A stretch of 64,000 nt of DNA, from contig NZ_JALEGS010000049.1 of the NCBI RefSeq assembly GCF_022763345.1, positions 62,001-126,000 on the forward strand, in the 5' to 3' direction. The stretch comes from Phaeodactylibacter sp. GTDB lineage: Bacteria; Bacteroidota; Bacteroidia; Chitinophagales; Saprospiraceae. Made by a program: the position numbers and the translations under genes. Shown one piece after another: positions 53,677-62,645 of this stretch (the stretch's first letter is position 1; the number at the start of each line of letters is the position of its first letter). The notes below the pieces were generated by a model. It made no database searches, had not been told where the DNA came from, and saw nothing but the letters and a program-made list of their open reading frames with translations.

Positions 53677-54432
53677 ATGATTCATAAAAAGTGCCTCAAC
53701 TGCGGTAGCTTGATAGATACGCCCTACTGTCCCCAATGTGGGCAATCTATTCGCACCCGCCGGTTTCGCTTCAACCGGGAAGGGCTTCAGGAAGCTTTAA
53801 TGAAAGTCCTCAATCTGGAGAAAGGGCTGGGCTATACAGTCTGGAGCTTGTTCCGGCAGCCCGGCACCATGGTTCGCAGTTACCTGATGGGCGAACGGAA
53901 GCGGTATATGCACTACCTGAGCCTATTGCTCACCATGGTTGTTTTGGATTACCTGATACAGTGGGCAACGGGCTATGATCTTACAAAAGTAATTGGCGAT
54001 AAGGAAGCCATTCGGGTGTACAGCCGTTTCCTCCGGGAAAATACCAAGCTCTACCTGCTTATTGTTTTACCCATTAATGCGCTATTTACCTACTGGTTTT
54101 TCAGGAAAGTCCGATTCAACCTGGCCGAGCACCTGGTCATCAATACCTACCTCTATTCCGGGCAGGCGATCATTGGGTTGTTTATCCCGATTGCCATGGC
54201 TCTGTCCTCTGGCACAAATCTGGAAAGCACACTAATGACAAGTGTACAACTAGTGCAATTACTGTATTCGGTGGTGCTTTACTATCAGTTGTTCCGGCCT
54301 TTTTACCGGCGAAAGGTGCCTTTGGTGCTTCGGTCTTTGCTTTGTGTCCTTTTCGTCATTTTTTTGTCGCAGGCGCTTATCATGATAGGGCTGGCGGTCT
54401 ACGAAGGGATCAAACAATCTTCGGGAGGCTAA
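53677..54432 (+). CDS. DUF3667 membrane protein with zinc ribbon
   Basis: The 251-residue protein starts with a four-Cys zinc ribbon (CLNCGSLIDTPYCPQCGQ), then a basic amphipathic helix with GLGYTVWSLFRQPGTMVRSYL (the DUF3667 signature), then about five membrane helices. Function unknown. It begins 3 bases after hisIE, which suggests co-transcription, though a role in histidine synthesis is not expected. Its end overlaps the convergent mtnA by 23 bases. Confidence 0.85.
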   Translation: MIHKKCLNCGSLIDTPYCPQCGQSIRTRRFRFNREGLQEALMKVLNLEKGLGYTVWSLFRQPGTMVRSYLMGERKRYMHYLSLLLTMVVLDYLIQWATGYDLTKVIGDKEAIRVYSRFLRENTKLYLLIVLPINALFTYWFFRKVRFNLAEHLVINTYLYSGQAIIGLFIPIAMALSSGTNLESTLMTSVQLVQLLYSVVLYYQLFRPFYRRKVPLVLRSLLCVLFVIFLSQALIMIGLAVYEGIKQSSGG

Positions 54433-55534
54433 ATTCCGGAAACATACGCATAATGCTTTCTTCCGTAGCTTCACAAATACCCCGCTCAGTAATCAGCCCC
54501 GAGACCAGCCGCGCCGGCGTTACATCAAAGGCGTAGTTGGCTGCTGGGCTGTCGACCGGTGTGAGCAGGACTTTGAAGACTTTCCCGTTGCGCATCCCCT
54601 GAATGTAGCGCACTTCATCTGCAGAGCGTTCCTCAATTGGGATTTCCTGTACGCCATCGACTACTTCAAAGTCGAAGGTGGAAGAGGGCAATGCTACGTA
54701 AAAGGGGACGCCATTGTCGTTGGCTGCCAAAGCTTTGAGGTAGGTGCCGATTTTATTCGCCACATCGCCCCGCCGGGTGGTGCGGTCGCTGCCTACGATG
54801 GCGAGGTCGACCTGCCCATGCTGCATGAGGTGACCGCCGGTGTTGTCGGCAATTACCGTATGCGGCACACCGTGCTGCAGCAGTTCAAAGGCAGTGATGC
54901 GTGCGCCCTGATTGCGGGGGCGGGTTTCGTCCACCCAGACGTGCACCGGGATGCCGGCATCGTGGGCGGCATAGATGGGCGCAGTAGCCGTGCCGTGGTC
55001 AATACAGGCAATCCAGCCGGCATTGCAGTGGGTGAGAATGTTGACAGGCGCCCCATTTTTCCGCTTGCTGATGGCTTCAATAAGCGGTAGGCCGTGTCGC
55101 CCGATGAGGCGGCAGTGCTCCACGCTTTCTTCGGTGATGTCCCGGGCGGCCTTCAGGGCGGCGGCTGTCTTGCTTTCCAAATCAGCCTGCGTATCTATTT
55201 TTTGCAGGCTGTAGCGAATAGCGTAGGCGAGGTTGACCGCAGTAGGGCGGGTCTGCAGCAGGGTATCAGCTGCCTTTCGGATGTATTTGGGCAGGCGGCG
55301 CTTATCTGCCGGGGCTTCAAGCATAGCGCTGTAGAGCCCGTAGGCAGCCGTGGCACCAATGAGGGGCGCTCCCCGCACATGCATGTCTTTGATGGCTTTC
55401 GCAAAATCGCTGAGCCGTCGCAGGTCTTCAATAATCAGCTGATGCGGCAGGTGGCGCTGATCGATAATCTGAATAATGCCGGGCTCATCTGCTTTTTCCC
55501 AGATCGTACGGAAGTGTTGGCCATCAATTTTCAT
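54410..55534 (-). CDS. mtnA: S-methyl-5-thioribose-1-phosphate isomerase
   Basis: MtnA isomerises methylthioribose-1-phosphate to methylthioribulose-1-phosphate in the methionine salvage pathway. The 374-residue protein has the catalytic Cys in ILTHCNAGWIA (about residue 170) and the catalytic Asp in LAIVGSDRTTRRGDVANKIGT, with the family start VRGAPLIGATAAYGL. It is the only methionine-salvage gene in the window. An imperfect 20-base palindrome (55574) and a hairpin (55622) lie upstream. Its 3' end overlaps the DUF3667 gene. Confidence 0.94.
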   Translation of the reverse strand: MKIDGQHFRTIWEKADEPGIIQIIDQRHLPHQLIIEDLRRLSDFAKAIKDMHVRGAPLIGATAAYGLYSAMLEAPADKRRLPKYIRKAADTLLQTRPTAVNLAYAIRYSLQKIDTQADLESKTAAALKAARDITEESVEHCRLIGRHGLPLIEAISKRKNGAPVNILTHCNAGWIACIDHGTATAPIYAAHDAGIPVHVWVDETRPRNQGARITAFELLQHGVPHTVIADNTGGHLMQHGQVDLAIVGSDRTTRRGDVANKIGTYLKALAANDNGVPFYVALPSSTFDFEVVDGVQEIPIEERSADEVRYIQGMRNGKVFKVLLTPVDSPAANYAFDVTPARLVSGLITERGICEATEESIMRMFPEFSLPKIV

Positions 55535-55573
55535 ATCGGAGGAGGTTTTGCGAGCCCTGAAAATAGGGTGTAT

Positions 55574-55593
55574 GGGGGAGAATATTCACCCCC
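55574..55593. promoter_or_regulatory. Near-palindrome upstream of mtnA
   Basis: GGGGGAGAATATTCACCCCC has 5-base G/C arms, a GAATATTC core and one mismatched pair, 39 bases before the mtnA ATG. It could be an operator or a 5' UTR hairpin. There is no regulator gene beside it. Confidence 0.35.
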
Positions 55594-55621
55594 GTCGATA
55601 AAATTGACGTAAAGTTAATGC

Positions 55622-55651
55622 GAGCAGCCCCCTTTCTTCTGGAGGCTGCTC
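55622..55651 (-). terminator. Hairpin after the outer-membrane-type gene
   Basis: GAGCAGCC (55622-55629) pairs with GGCTGCTC (55644-55651), extended inward to about 11 bp with one G-T wobble. It lies 15 bases past the stop of the gene at 55667 (minus strand). No strong U tract follows. Confidence 0.5.
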
Positions 55652-55666
55652 CTGAATAAATAGGAA

Positions 55667-56485
55667 TTAACGCATAACCCAGGAAAGGCTTAAGCCGCTG
55701 GAACGCAATTGAGTACCTTTTATTTCCGATCCCTTTATTGCTCGGTAGCCCCAGCCATGCCTGTAGTTAAAGCCGAGCTCCAGGCGTTGAGCAATTAGGA
55801 AGGAAAACCCGGCAATTCCGTAGATACGCTGGCTGAACCCGCTGCCGTAGTTCAGGCAACTGCTGAAGTTGTCCAGGTTGCCAATAGGAGCTTCGTTGGT
55901 TACATCGTCCCTAAACCCTACGCTATTGTCTCCCATCACTTCCAGGTTTTGGGCAACTACACAAAGGCTGTTCCCACTTGTGTATCCCAGGTTGGTGCCT
56001 GCTCCCAGGTAAAGGTTAAACCTTTTACCGATTGGAAAACGCTTCATTAGCTCTGCTTCGAGCCCAATTTCATTGCTAGAAAGGGAAAAATTTGCAGCCT
56101 GATAGCCCGGGTCGCCGGGATTCAGGCCGGGAGAAGCCAGCTGTACGGCATCAATCCGGTTAAAGACGCCAAGGAGCGAAAGGCGCAGCTCTGTATTGCG
56201 GAGTTTTGGAGGGAGGAGGGTAAGGCTAAGCCTTAAGTGTGGATTCTCACAATTCATACTCTGCACATACTGTGGCTCCAGGGGCATTTCTGAAAAGTTA
56301 TACGCAAGTTTGTCCCTAACGCCCTGCATAAAGTATTCGGTGGTCATGCCTTGCAGCATATCCCGGTCCTGTCCAAAACTCAGGCCGATTTTTTTAACGG
56401 TCCAGCGATTTGCGGTGATGTGGCCTTGTCCAAACAGCATCGTGCTGCAAAGTAAGGCCATTGCCAAAGTCAGGTGATTTTTCAT
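55667..56485 (-). CDS. Outer-membrane-type protein of unknown function
   Basis: The 272-residue protein has a signal peptide (MKNHLTLAMALLCSTMLFGQ) and strand-rich sequence with aromatic girdle patterns (LRLSLTLLPPKLRNTELRLS, FNLYLGAGTNLGYTSG, GIAGFSFLIAQRLELGFNYR). It ends SGLSLSWVMR, without a terminal aromatic residue, which is slightly atypical for a barrel. It is probably a small beta-barrel related to the outer-membrane protein family of the Bacteroidota. No partner gene is seen. Confidence 0.75.
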   Translation of the reverse strand: MKNHLTLAMALLCSTMLFGQGHITANRWTVKKIGLSFGQDRDMLQGMTTEYFMQGVRDKLAYNFSEMPLEPQYVQSMNCENPHLRLSLTLLPPKLRNTELRLSLLGVFNRIDAVQLASPGLNPGDPGYQAANFSLSSNEIGLEAELMKRFPIGKRFNLYLGAGTNLGYTSGNSLCVVAQNLEVMGDNSVGFRDDVTNEAPIGNLDNFSSCLNYGSGFSQRIYGIAGFSFLIAQRLELGFNYRHGWGYRAIKGSEIKGTQLRSSGLSLSWVMR

Positions 56486-56618
56486 CGGGTATTGATTTCG
56501 TTATGAAATTAAAACAGTCGAGAAAATGACTTTAGCAAATGTTGTTTGGTTGCATAGGGGTGTAAAGTATGGCTGTAGCATACGATGGAATAGATATTGA
56601 ATGATGGGCTCGGTTGCT

Positions 56619-57122
56619 CTACATCTTGTCCGCCTTAATGAGATTGCTAATCCCCTTGATGAGTAGATACCCTGGAGGAATAATGAAGATTAAAATTGGC
56701 AAGATAAACGAGCTCCCGGAGCCCATCAATGCTAACCAAATACCGGCATACAGGCTGGCAAAGCCAACCGGAATAATGCCTAGTAGTTGGAGGAGCCCTA
56801 TCCTGGCAAGCCTTTCGGGACCCTGAAATTCTATTCGTCTTTGCCGGGCCTCTCGACGAATCTGCCGGCGGTTCTTGACAAGCCCAGTAGCATATCGGAT
56901 TTCCTGTATTTGACCAGGCGCAATTTTACTCCCACGGGTATCCCGGCAATATTGAACGATGAACGTGTCTGCGGCGAAGCCCACGATTCGGACTTGCAGC
57001 TCAATACCATTTTTCATGACAAAGGTGTCGCACTTGAGTGTGTCTTCAGGCCAGCGAATAACAGCTGCGCTTAGGTGGAGGGTGAAAATGGTCAGCAGTA
57101 TTGTCAGGGCAAAGTTTTTCAT
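56619..57122 (-). CDS. Hypothetical membrane protein
   Basis: The 167-residue protein has a signal-like N-terminus (FALTILLTIFTLHLSAAVIR), a short beta-rich domain with two Cys (about 28-75), a basic linker (RRQIRREARQRRIEF) and two C-terminal membrane helices (about 105-128 and 131-155). I do not recognise a family. The DTFVMKNG and IVGFAADTFIVQYCRD segments resemble a short domain found in several secreted Bacteroidota proteins that senses envelope signals, but this is tentative. It stands alone between a barrel gene and trkH. Confidence 0.68.
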   Translation of the reverse strand: MKNFALTILLTIFTLHLSAAVIRWPEDTLKCDTFVMKNGIELQVRIVGFAADTFIVQYCRDTRGSKIAPGQIQEIRYATGLVKNRRQIRREARQRRIEFQGPERLARIGLLQLLGIIPVGFASLYAGIWLALMGSGSSFILPILIFIIPPGYLLIKGISNLIKADKM

Positions 57123-57200
57123 AGGGGCTTTTGCCGTCTAAAATAGGGCGTTTTGGGTTAGTCAGGCAAATTTTTACAGGCTGCATTTTGCAACGTGCGC

Positions 57201-58652
57201 TTAGTTCGACTTCCAAAAATAAGGCGTAAACAGCACCAAAATCGTAAACAGCTCCAGGCGGCCAAGCAGCATCAGAATAGAAAGCACAAACTTAATGGGC
57301 GGGCTCAGCCAGGCAAAGTTGTCGACCGGGCCAACGCCGCCAATGCCAGGGCCAACGTTGCCCAGGGCCGTGGCGGTAGCGCCTACCGCGGTGGTGAATT
57401 CCAGGCCCAGAGCGGCTACAACGATAGACCCTATGACGAATAAGATCATGTACAGTAGCAGGAAGATAATGATGTGGGTTAGAATCCTCCCGGTCACGAC
57501 CTGACCGTTCAGCTTCAGCGGGATAACCGCCCGGGGGTGCAGGATGCGCTTGAACTCCAGGAAGGAGTTTTTGAAAAACACCAGATGCCGGATCAGCTTA
57601 ATCCCACCACTCGTGGAGCCGGCACAGGCGCCCAGGAACAAGAGGACAAAAAACAGCATCGTCAGGGCATTGCCCCAGGAAGTGTAGTCAGCCGAGACAA
57701 AGCCCGTTGTGGTGATAATAGAAACGATCTGAAAGAGGCTGTCCCGGAACGCTTTCTCCCAGGACAGGTCAGTGTTGTTGTGCACGGCCAGGGTGACGAT
57801 GACGGCCAGTAAGCCCACGATGGTCAGATAGGCCCGGAACTCGTCGCTTTGCCATACATTTTTGAATTTCCCCTTCAGCCCGTAATATATCACGGTGTAG
57901 TTGGTGCCCGCCAAAAACATGAAGAAAATGATGGGATATTGCACCTGCGGCAGGTCGTAATGCGCCATGCTGGCATTCTTGGTGGAGAAACCGCCGGTCG
58001 CCATCGTCGTGAGGGCGTGATTGATGGCTTCGTAGAAATCGAGCCCTGCCAGCAGGAGGACGATGCACAGCAACCCGGTAAGGCCCACATAAATCTGCCA
58101 CAGCCGCTTGGCTGTTTCCCGAATCCGGGGATGAAGTTTATCGGAGGTCGGACCCGGGGCTTCCGCTACAAAGAGCTCAATGCCACCAATGCCAAGGAGC
58201 GGAAAGATGGCTACCGTCAGTACAATAATGCCCATGCCGCCAATCCATTGCGTTAAGCTGCGCCAGAAAAGAATGCCCTTGGGGACGGACTCAATGTCAG
58301 TCAGCACAGACGCTCCGGTAGTGGTCATGCCTGAGACCGTTTCAAAAAAGGCTCCGATCACATCAGGGATGACTCCGCTAAGCAGGTAGGGCAGCATCCC
58401 AAAGGTGACCATCGCCAGCCAGCCCAGGGCGACAATCAGATAGCCCTCTCTTTTTTTGATGTTGCCAGTACCAGGTATGGGAATGAGCCAAAGCGCGCCC
58501 CCTACGACAATACAAATCAGCCCGCTGTTGAGCAGTGCCCAAAAGTCCCCGCTTTCGTAGTAGAGCGAAAATGGAATACCAAACAGCATCATGCCTCCGA
58601 TAAGCATGAGCAGGACGGCAATAACGCGGGCAATAGGTCTGAAATTGATCAT
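57201..58652 (-). CDS. trkH: Potassium uptake protein, TrkH/KtrB family
   Basis: The 483-residue membrane protein has about ten helices and four pore loops of the SKT superfamily. The first filter region lies near MTTTGASVLTDIES, followed by RSLTQWIGGMGIIVL; the second near MATGGFSTKNASMAHYD; the third near ITTTGFVSADYTSWG; the fourth near GNVGPGIGGVGPV. Each holds the filter Gly. It imports potassium as a dimer controlled by TrkA. It follows trkA by 24 bases on the same strand. Confidence 0.93.
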   Translation of the reverse strand: MINFRPIARVIAVLLMLIGGMMLFGIPFSLYYESGDFWALLNSGLICIVVGGALWLIPIPGTGNIKKREGYLIVALGWLAMVTFGMLPYLLSGVIPDVIGAFFETVSGMTTTGASVLTDIESVPKGILFWRSLTQWIGGMGIIVLTVAIFPLLGIGGIELFVAEAPGPTSDKLHPRIRETAKRLWQIYVGLTGLLCIVLLLAGLDFYEAINHALTTMATGGFSTKNASMAHYDLPQVQYPIIFFMFLAGTNYTVIYYGLKGKFKNVWQSDEFRAYLTIVGLLAVIVTLAVHNNTDLSWEKAFRDSLFQIVSIITTTGFVSADYTSWGNALTMLFFVLLFLGACAGSTSGGIKLIRHLVFFKNSFLEFKRILHPRAVIPLKLNGQVVTGRILTHIIIFLLLYMILFVIGSIVVAALGLEFTTAVGATATALGNVGPGIGGVGPVDNFAWLSPPIKFVLSILMLLGRLELFTILVLFTPYFWKSN

Positions 58653-58676
58653 TGGCAGTGGCGATTGAAGCTGAGC

Positions 58677-60020
58677 TTAGTGGAATAATTGTTCGAGCTT
58701 ATCAATAGCCTCGGGCAATGCAAAGACAATCACCTTGTCGTTGAGCTGGAGCTGAAACTCCCCATCCGGAATCAGCGCCTCGTCGCCACGGATGACCCCA
58801 CCTATGAGTGCGGTATCCGGAAAATGGAGGTCTTTTAAAGGCTTGCGGGTCGTTTTATTGGATTTGTGGATAAGGTATTCGATAACCTCCGCATCCACCC
58901 CATGCAGGCTGGTAATGGCTTCCACTTTCCCTTTCCGGATAAACCGGAAAATATTGTTTGCGGCAATCAGCTTTTTGTTGATCAGCGTATCCACCCCAAT
59001 ATTTTGGGAGATGTGGATATACTCTTTGTTCTCTACCTGCGCAATGGTCTTGTAAACGCCATGGTTCTTTGCGGTAAGGCTGGCAATGATGTTGGTCTCA
59101 GAGTTGCTGCTGAGCGCTACAAAGGCGTCCATGTTATTCAGCCCTTCTTCCACAAGGAGGTCAATATTGCTGGCATCACCGTTGATGATGAGGCTGTTGT
59201 TGAGCTGTTCCGCCAAGACTTTACAACGTTCCTTGTCGCTTTCGATGACCGTAATGTTGTATTCGTTTTCCAGTTGTTTGGCGGTAGCCAGTCCCAGCGG
59301 GGTGCCGCCTAGTATCATCACGTTTTTGACCTTGTACTTCTGCTTGCCGATCAGGTTGTTGAGCTTTTCCATGTTTTTCTTCTTCGTGATGAAGTAGACA
59401 TGGTCGCCTCTTCTGAGAATGGTTTTGCCCCTTGGGATGATGGTCCGGTGGCCCCGCAGGATGGCGATTGGGCGCAGGTTGAGATCGGTGTCCTGTTCGT
59501 CATCGATGTTGAACAGCTGTTGGTTGACCAGCGGGCTGTACTCGTCCAGCGTTACTCCAATCAGGTTGATTTTGCCGTCTTCAAAAGCGAAGTGATCGGT
59601 AAAGGAACACTCCCGGATCAGCCGCCGGATTTCCTCACCGGCCAGCAGTACCGGAGAGATCAGGGAGTCCACACCCAATTCCCGGAAGGTCTCCCTTTGA
59701 GAATCCTCCAGGTATTCGTGGTTGCTTACCCGGGCTATGGTCTGACGTGCGCCCATCTTTTTGGCCAGGATAGCCGTGACGAGGTTGGTCTTTTCAGAAG
59801 TCGTGACTGCCAGCACGAGGCGGGCACGATTCACGTCGGCCTGCCGGAGGATGTCAATGGAGGAGGCGTCGCCGCGCAGGGTCATGACATCCAGGTGGGT
59901 GGCGGCATAGTCGAGTACCTCCTGATTGGTGTCAATGAGGACGATATCCTGCTTTTCAAAGGACAGCAGCTCAGCAAGGTGGAAACCTATGTCGCCGGCT
60001 CCTGCGATTACAATCTTCAT
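58677..60020 (-). CDS. trkA: Potassium uptake regulator TrkA
   Basis: TrkA is the cytoplasmic nucleotide-binding ring that gates TrkH. The 447-residue protein has two copies of an RCK module. Each has a Rossmann start (VIAGAGDIGFHLAELLS at residue 3; ILGGTPLGLATAKQLEN near 235) and a TrkA-C ligand-binding domain. The last is near residue 365 to the end. It is upstream of trkH and probably co-transcribed. A TATATTTG -7 box lies about 58 bases upstream (60085-60078). Confidence 0.94.
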   Translation of the reverse strand: MKIVIAGAGDIGFHLAELLSFEKQDIVLIDTNQEVLDYAATHLDVMTLRGDASSIDILRQADVNRARLVLAVTTSEKTNLVTAILAKKMGARQTIARVSNHEYLEDSQRETFRELGVDSLISPVLLAGEEIRRLIRECSFTDHFAFEDGKINLIGVTLDEYSPLVNQQLFNIDDEQDTDLNLRPIAILRGHRTIIPRGKTILRRGDHVYFITKKKNMEKLNNLIGKQKYKVKNVMILGGTPLGLATAKQLENEYNITVIESDKERCKVLAEQLNNSLIINGDASNIDLLVEEGLNNMDAFVALSSNSETNIIASLTAKNHGVYKTIAQVENKEYIHISQNIGVDTLINKKLIAANNIFRFIRKGKVEAITSLHGVDAEVIEYLIHKSNKTTRKPLKDLHFPDTALIGGVIRGDEALIPDGEFQLQLNDKVIVFALPEAIDKLEQLFH

Positions 60021-60077
60021 GATTAGAACTTTTCAAAATCGAGGGCAGTTGTTTGTACAACGAGCCTTTCCAAGCTG

Positions 60078-60085
60078 CAAATATA
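60078..60085 (-). promoter_or_regulatory. -7 promoter box before trkA
   Basis: The minus strand reads TATATTTG, an exact TAnnTTTG match, 57 bases before the trkA start. No -33 TTG was found at the standard N20 spacing. Confidence 0.45.
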
Positions 60086-60135
60086 GGCAGGGTAGTGGAA
60101 AGTAAGATTACTTTGGGTTTTAAATGCGGGTCGCT

Positions 60136-60588
60136 ATGAAAATCTTAATGGTTTGTTTGGGAAATATTTGCCGCTCTCCCCTGGCACAGGGGATATTGGA
60201 ACGTAAAGTTGCGGCGCAGGGTTTGGATTGGGAAATTGACTCTGCCGGGACTGGCTCCTGGCACATCGGTGAAAAGCCGGACCCCCGTTCGGTTTACACT
60301 GCAGCCCACCACGGGCTTGATATTTCTTCCCAGCGCGCCCGGCAGTTCCGCCGTCAGGACCTCAAAGACTTTGACCTCGTCCTGGCTATGGACCAGTCCA
60401 ATTACCGGGATATTCTTCGCTTAGCCCAATCACCAGCCGAAGAGGGAAAAGTTAAAAAAATACTGGACTACGCTTCTGATGGAGATGGGGGGGATGTACC
60501 CGACCCCTATTGGGATGACGATGGTTTTGAGAAAGTGTACCAAATGCTGGATCAGGCTTGTGACGCACTCATGGAGGCGCACCGATGA
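60136..60588 (+). CDS. Low-molecular-weight protein tyrosine phosphatase
   Basis: The 150-residue protein (ATG at 60136; an alternative ATG lies at 60124) has the phosphatase loop CLGNICRSP (C-x5-R-S, near residue 7) right at the N-terminus and the catalytic Asp region VPDPYWDDDGFEKVY near the C-terminus. These enzymes dephosphorylate tyrosine, often on exopolysaccharide kinases, or arginine. No kinase gene is adjacent. It is divergent from trkA and ends 38 bases before the bidirectional hairpin at 60627. Confidence 0.94.
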   Translation: MKILMVCLGNICRSPLAQGILERKVAAQGLDWEIDSAGTGSWHIGEKPDPRSVYTAAHHGLDISSQRARQFRRQDLKDFDLVLAMDQSNYRDILRLAQSPAEEGKVKKILDYASDGDGGDVPDPYWDDDGFEKVYQMLDQACDALMEAHR

Positions 60589-60626
60589 AGGCGCTTGCCA
60601 ATTGCTCCCGCTGTATACTAATCAGA

Positions 60627-60664
60627 AACGGCTGGTATGGGCTTTTACGCTTATACCAGCCGTT
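60627..60664. terminator. Bidirectional terminator between the phosphatase and YceI genes
   Basis: A perfect 12-bp stem (AACGGCTGGTAT / ATACCAGCCGTT) has a 14-base loop and is followed by GTTTT on the plus strand. It separates two convergent genes. Confidence 0.85.
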
Positions 60665-60687
60665 GTTTTACAGGGTAGGAAGGCGGA

Positions 60688-61362
60688 TTACCCGGCCTTC
60701 GCTGTCAGGTCGATGATCAGTGCCACCTCGTCTTTGATGATGTTGTCCTTGACCACACCAAGGGCAGATGCGCCGTACATGACTTCCCACTGCGTACGGT
60801 CGATGACAAACTGAGGCGTGGTGGCCTTGAGCATGCCATTCTCCATACTAATATTAGCAGGAATGGTTACGCTTTTAGTAATCCCTTTCATGGTCAGGTT
60901 GCCGGTAATAGTGTGGGTGGCATCCGGCTTGTCGGTCGCCGGTTCTACTTTGGCGATTTCAAAAGTAGCAGTAGGGTGAGCGCCAACGTTGAAGAAATCA
61001 TCGCTCTTTAGGTGCCCTTCCAGGTCCTGGCGCTTCTCCGGGTTATCTATGTCGGTATCTGTGATGGTATTCATATCGATCACGAACTTGCCTCCTGAAA
61101 GATTACCGCCCTCAACGTTGAGCTGCCCTTCTTTCAGCTTGATGTAGCCCGTGTGTGAATTGCCGACTAGTTTGCCACCGGTCCAGTTGATTTTGCTGGC
61201 GTCAGTATCTACGCTGTATGCTGCGCCTGAAGTGGTTTCAGCGGTGGGGGTTTCTACTTTTTCCTGTGCTTCTACTTTTTCGCCTTCGGGCGTTTGTCCA
61301 CAGGATACGAAGACTGCGCTCAGCAATAGTGCTGCGCCGTAAAGGAGCATTGCCTTTTTCAT
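60688..61362 (-). CDS. YceI-family lipoprotein
   Basis: The 224-residue protein has a lipoprotein signal (LLLSAVFVSCGQ), a linker rich in Glu, Thr and Val (about 24-45), then the YceI lipocalin-like domain: YSVDTDASKINWTGGKLVG, IDMNTITDTDI, HPTATFEIAKVE, GNLTMKGITKSVTIP and FVIDRTQWEVMYG. YceI proteins bind isoprenoid quinones or similar lipids in the periplasm. The Lys and Asp pattern is complete. It is transcribed alone, convergent with the phosphatase gene. Confidence 0.93.
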   Translation of the reverse strand: MKKAMLLYGAALLLSAVFVSCGQTPEGEKVEAQEKVETPTAETTSGAAYSVDTDASKINWTGGKLVGNSHTGYIKLKEGQLNVEGGNLSGGKFVIDMNTITDTDIDNPEKRQDLEGHLKSDDFFNVGAHPTATFEIAKVEPATDKPDATHTITGNLTMKGITKSVTIPANISMENGMLKATTPQFVIDRTQWEVMYGASALGVVKDNIIKDEVALIIDLTAKAG

Positions 61363-61426
61363 AATGGATGTTTAAAGTATTGAATGATTTGATATAAAAA
61401 GAAAGGTCAGTTGCCTGAAATTGGTT

Positions 61427-62341
61427 TTAGTAGCTGGCGTTTATTTTTTTTCCACTCACCTGCAGTGATTCCAGGAAAGACATCGTTTGGTCCAGGCTCT
61501 TTAGTATTTCCATATTCTCAGAGCGTTCTACTTTCTGAGCAACCACCTGATAGCCGGAAAGGAGGATGCGGCAATCCGCGAAGTTTTCAGACAGCCGGTC
61601 TACGTACTGCTGTAAAGGTTCTCTGGAGAAGGTCTCCGTAATCATCGTGAAAATGAAATCCGGCTGATAAATAGTGCAGGCATCCTTGAGGTCGGTAAGG
61701 GTAATATCCTGACCAATGTAGGCAACATGGTTGCCCCTCGATTTAAGGAGGTAGTGCATGAACAGCATGCTGAGCTCCTGCTTTTCACCTTCCGGCAGAT
61801 AGATTAGAAACCGGTTCACATCTTTGCCACTAACCAAAGGCTCATTGTCTATCGCCACTACGATTTTCTGCCGGATCAGATAACTCATGAAATTTTCTTG
61901 TACCGGATTGATGGACCCGGTAAGCCATAGAACACTGAGCTTGTCAAGAAACGGATAGATGATTTCAAGCATAGTCCGCTCGAAACCAAGTTGCTGAATG
62001 TTGGTACTGATGATCCGGTCAAACTTGTACTCATCCATTTCGATCATTGAAATAGTGAGCGCATCGAGCTGAGTGCCGTACTCGAAATTGATTTCAGAGA
62101 TGGCGGCCACTTTCTCTGCAATCTCTTCACGGCTCATCTCCGCTATTTTGGAGATTTTGATGCCGTTTTTGTTAAGGAGCGCAATATTTAGGATGAATTT
62201 CAAATCATCATCCAAATAATAACGGATATTTGTTTTGGTCCGTTTGGGATTGATGATGTCATAGCGTTGCTCCCACACCCGCAGGGTGTGCGCCTTGATG
62301 CCCGAAAGCTTTTCCAGATCTTTTATAGAATAAACGGCCAC
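61427..62341 (-). CDS. MerR-family regulator with a B12-type domain lacking the cobalamin His
   Basis: The 304-residue protein has an N-terminal MerR winged helix (YSIKDLEKLSGIKAHTLRVWEQRY), a four-helix cap (about 95-175) and a B12-binding fold (about 180-300). In CarH and LitR regulators the B12-binding fold begins with E-x-H-x-x-G, whose His holds the cobalt. The aligned stretch here is EGEKQELSML: His is Gln and the Gly is Ser. It thus probably no longer senses adenosylcobalamin and light, or binds another ligand. The start codon is GTG. No carotenoid or photolyase gene is adjacent. Confidence 0.85.
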   Translation of the reverse strand: MAVYSIKDLEKLSGIKAHTLRVWEQRYDIINPKRTKTNIRYYLDDDLKFILNIALLNKNGIKISKIAEMSREEIAEKVAAISEINFEYGTQLDALTISMIEMDEYKFDRIISTNIQQLGFERTMLEIIYPFLDKLSVLWLTGSINPVQENFMSYLIRQKIVVAIDNEPLVSGKDVNRFLIYLPEGEKQELSMLFMHYLLKSRGNHVAYIGQDITLTDLKDACTIYQPDFIFTMITETFSREPLQQYVDRLSENFADCRILLSGYQVVAQKVERSENMEILKSLDQTMSFLESLQVSGKKINASY

Positions 62342-62645
62342 GCTATAATTGCTTTTAAATCAATATCTTAAGTTGTTCCTGAAGTGCTCTTTTTTTAATC
62401 CTTCTATGGAACAAAAAACCTAACATCAAACAAGATAAAAGGTTTAAATAAAATCATTTTCGATAAATTCCTACTGCTTTGGCAGCCAGGTGACGTGAAG
62501 GGGGGGCAAGGGTATTGGATTTTTTGCTTAATTTTAGCACTCCCATAACAGGGCATGAATATATTGGTTGAAAGCGCTGCGAAAGCTTACCCAACCAAAT
62601 TAGATAGCTGCTACAAGACTTATCAAAAGTTAAAAAGAAAACTAT
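62342..62645. other. Intergenic region, AT-rich
   Basis: This 304-base divergent spacer is AT-rich with a GC-rich patch (62491-62515). It should hold the promoters of the MerR gene and of the large secreted protein. I found no exact TAnnTTTG box with a -33 element, and no RNA gene or hairpin. Confidence 0.45.
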
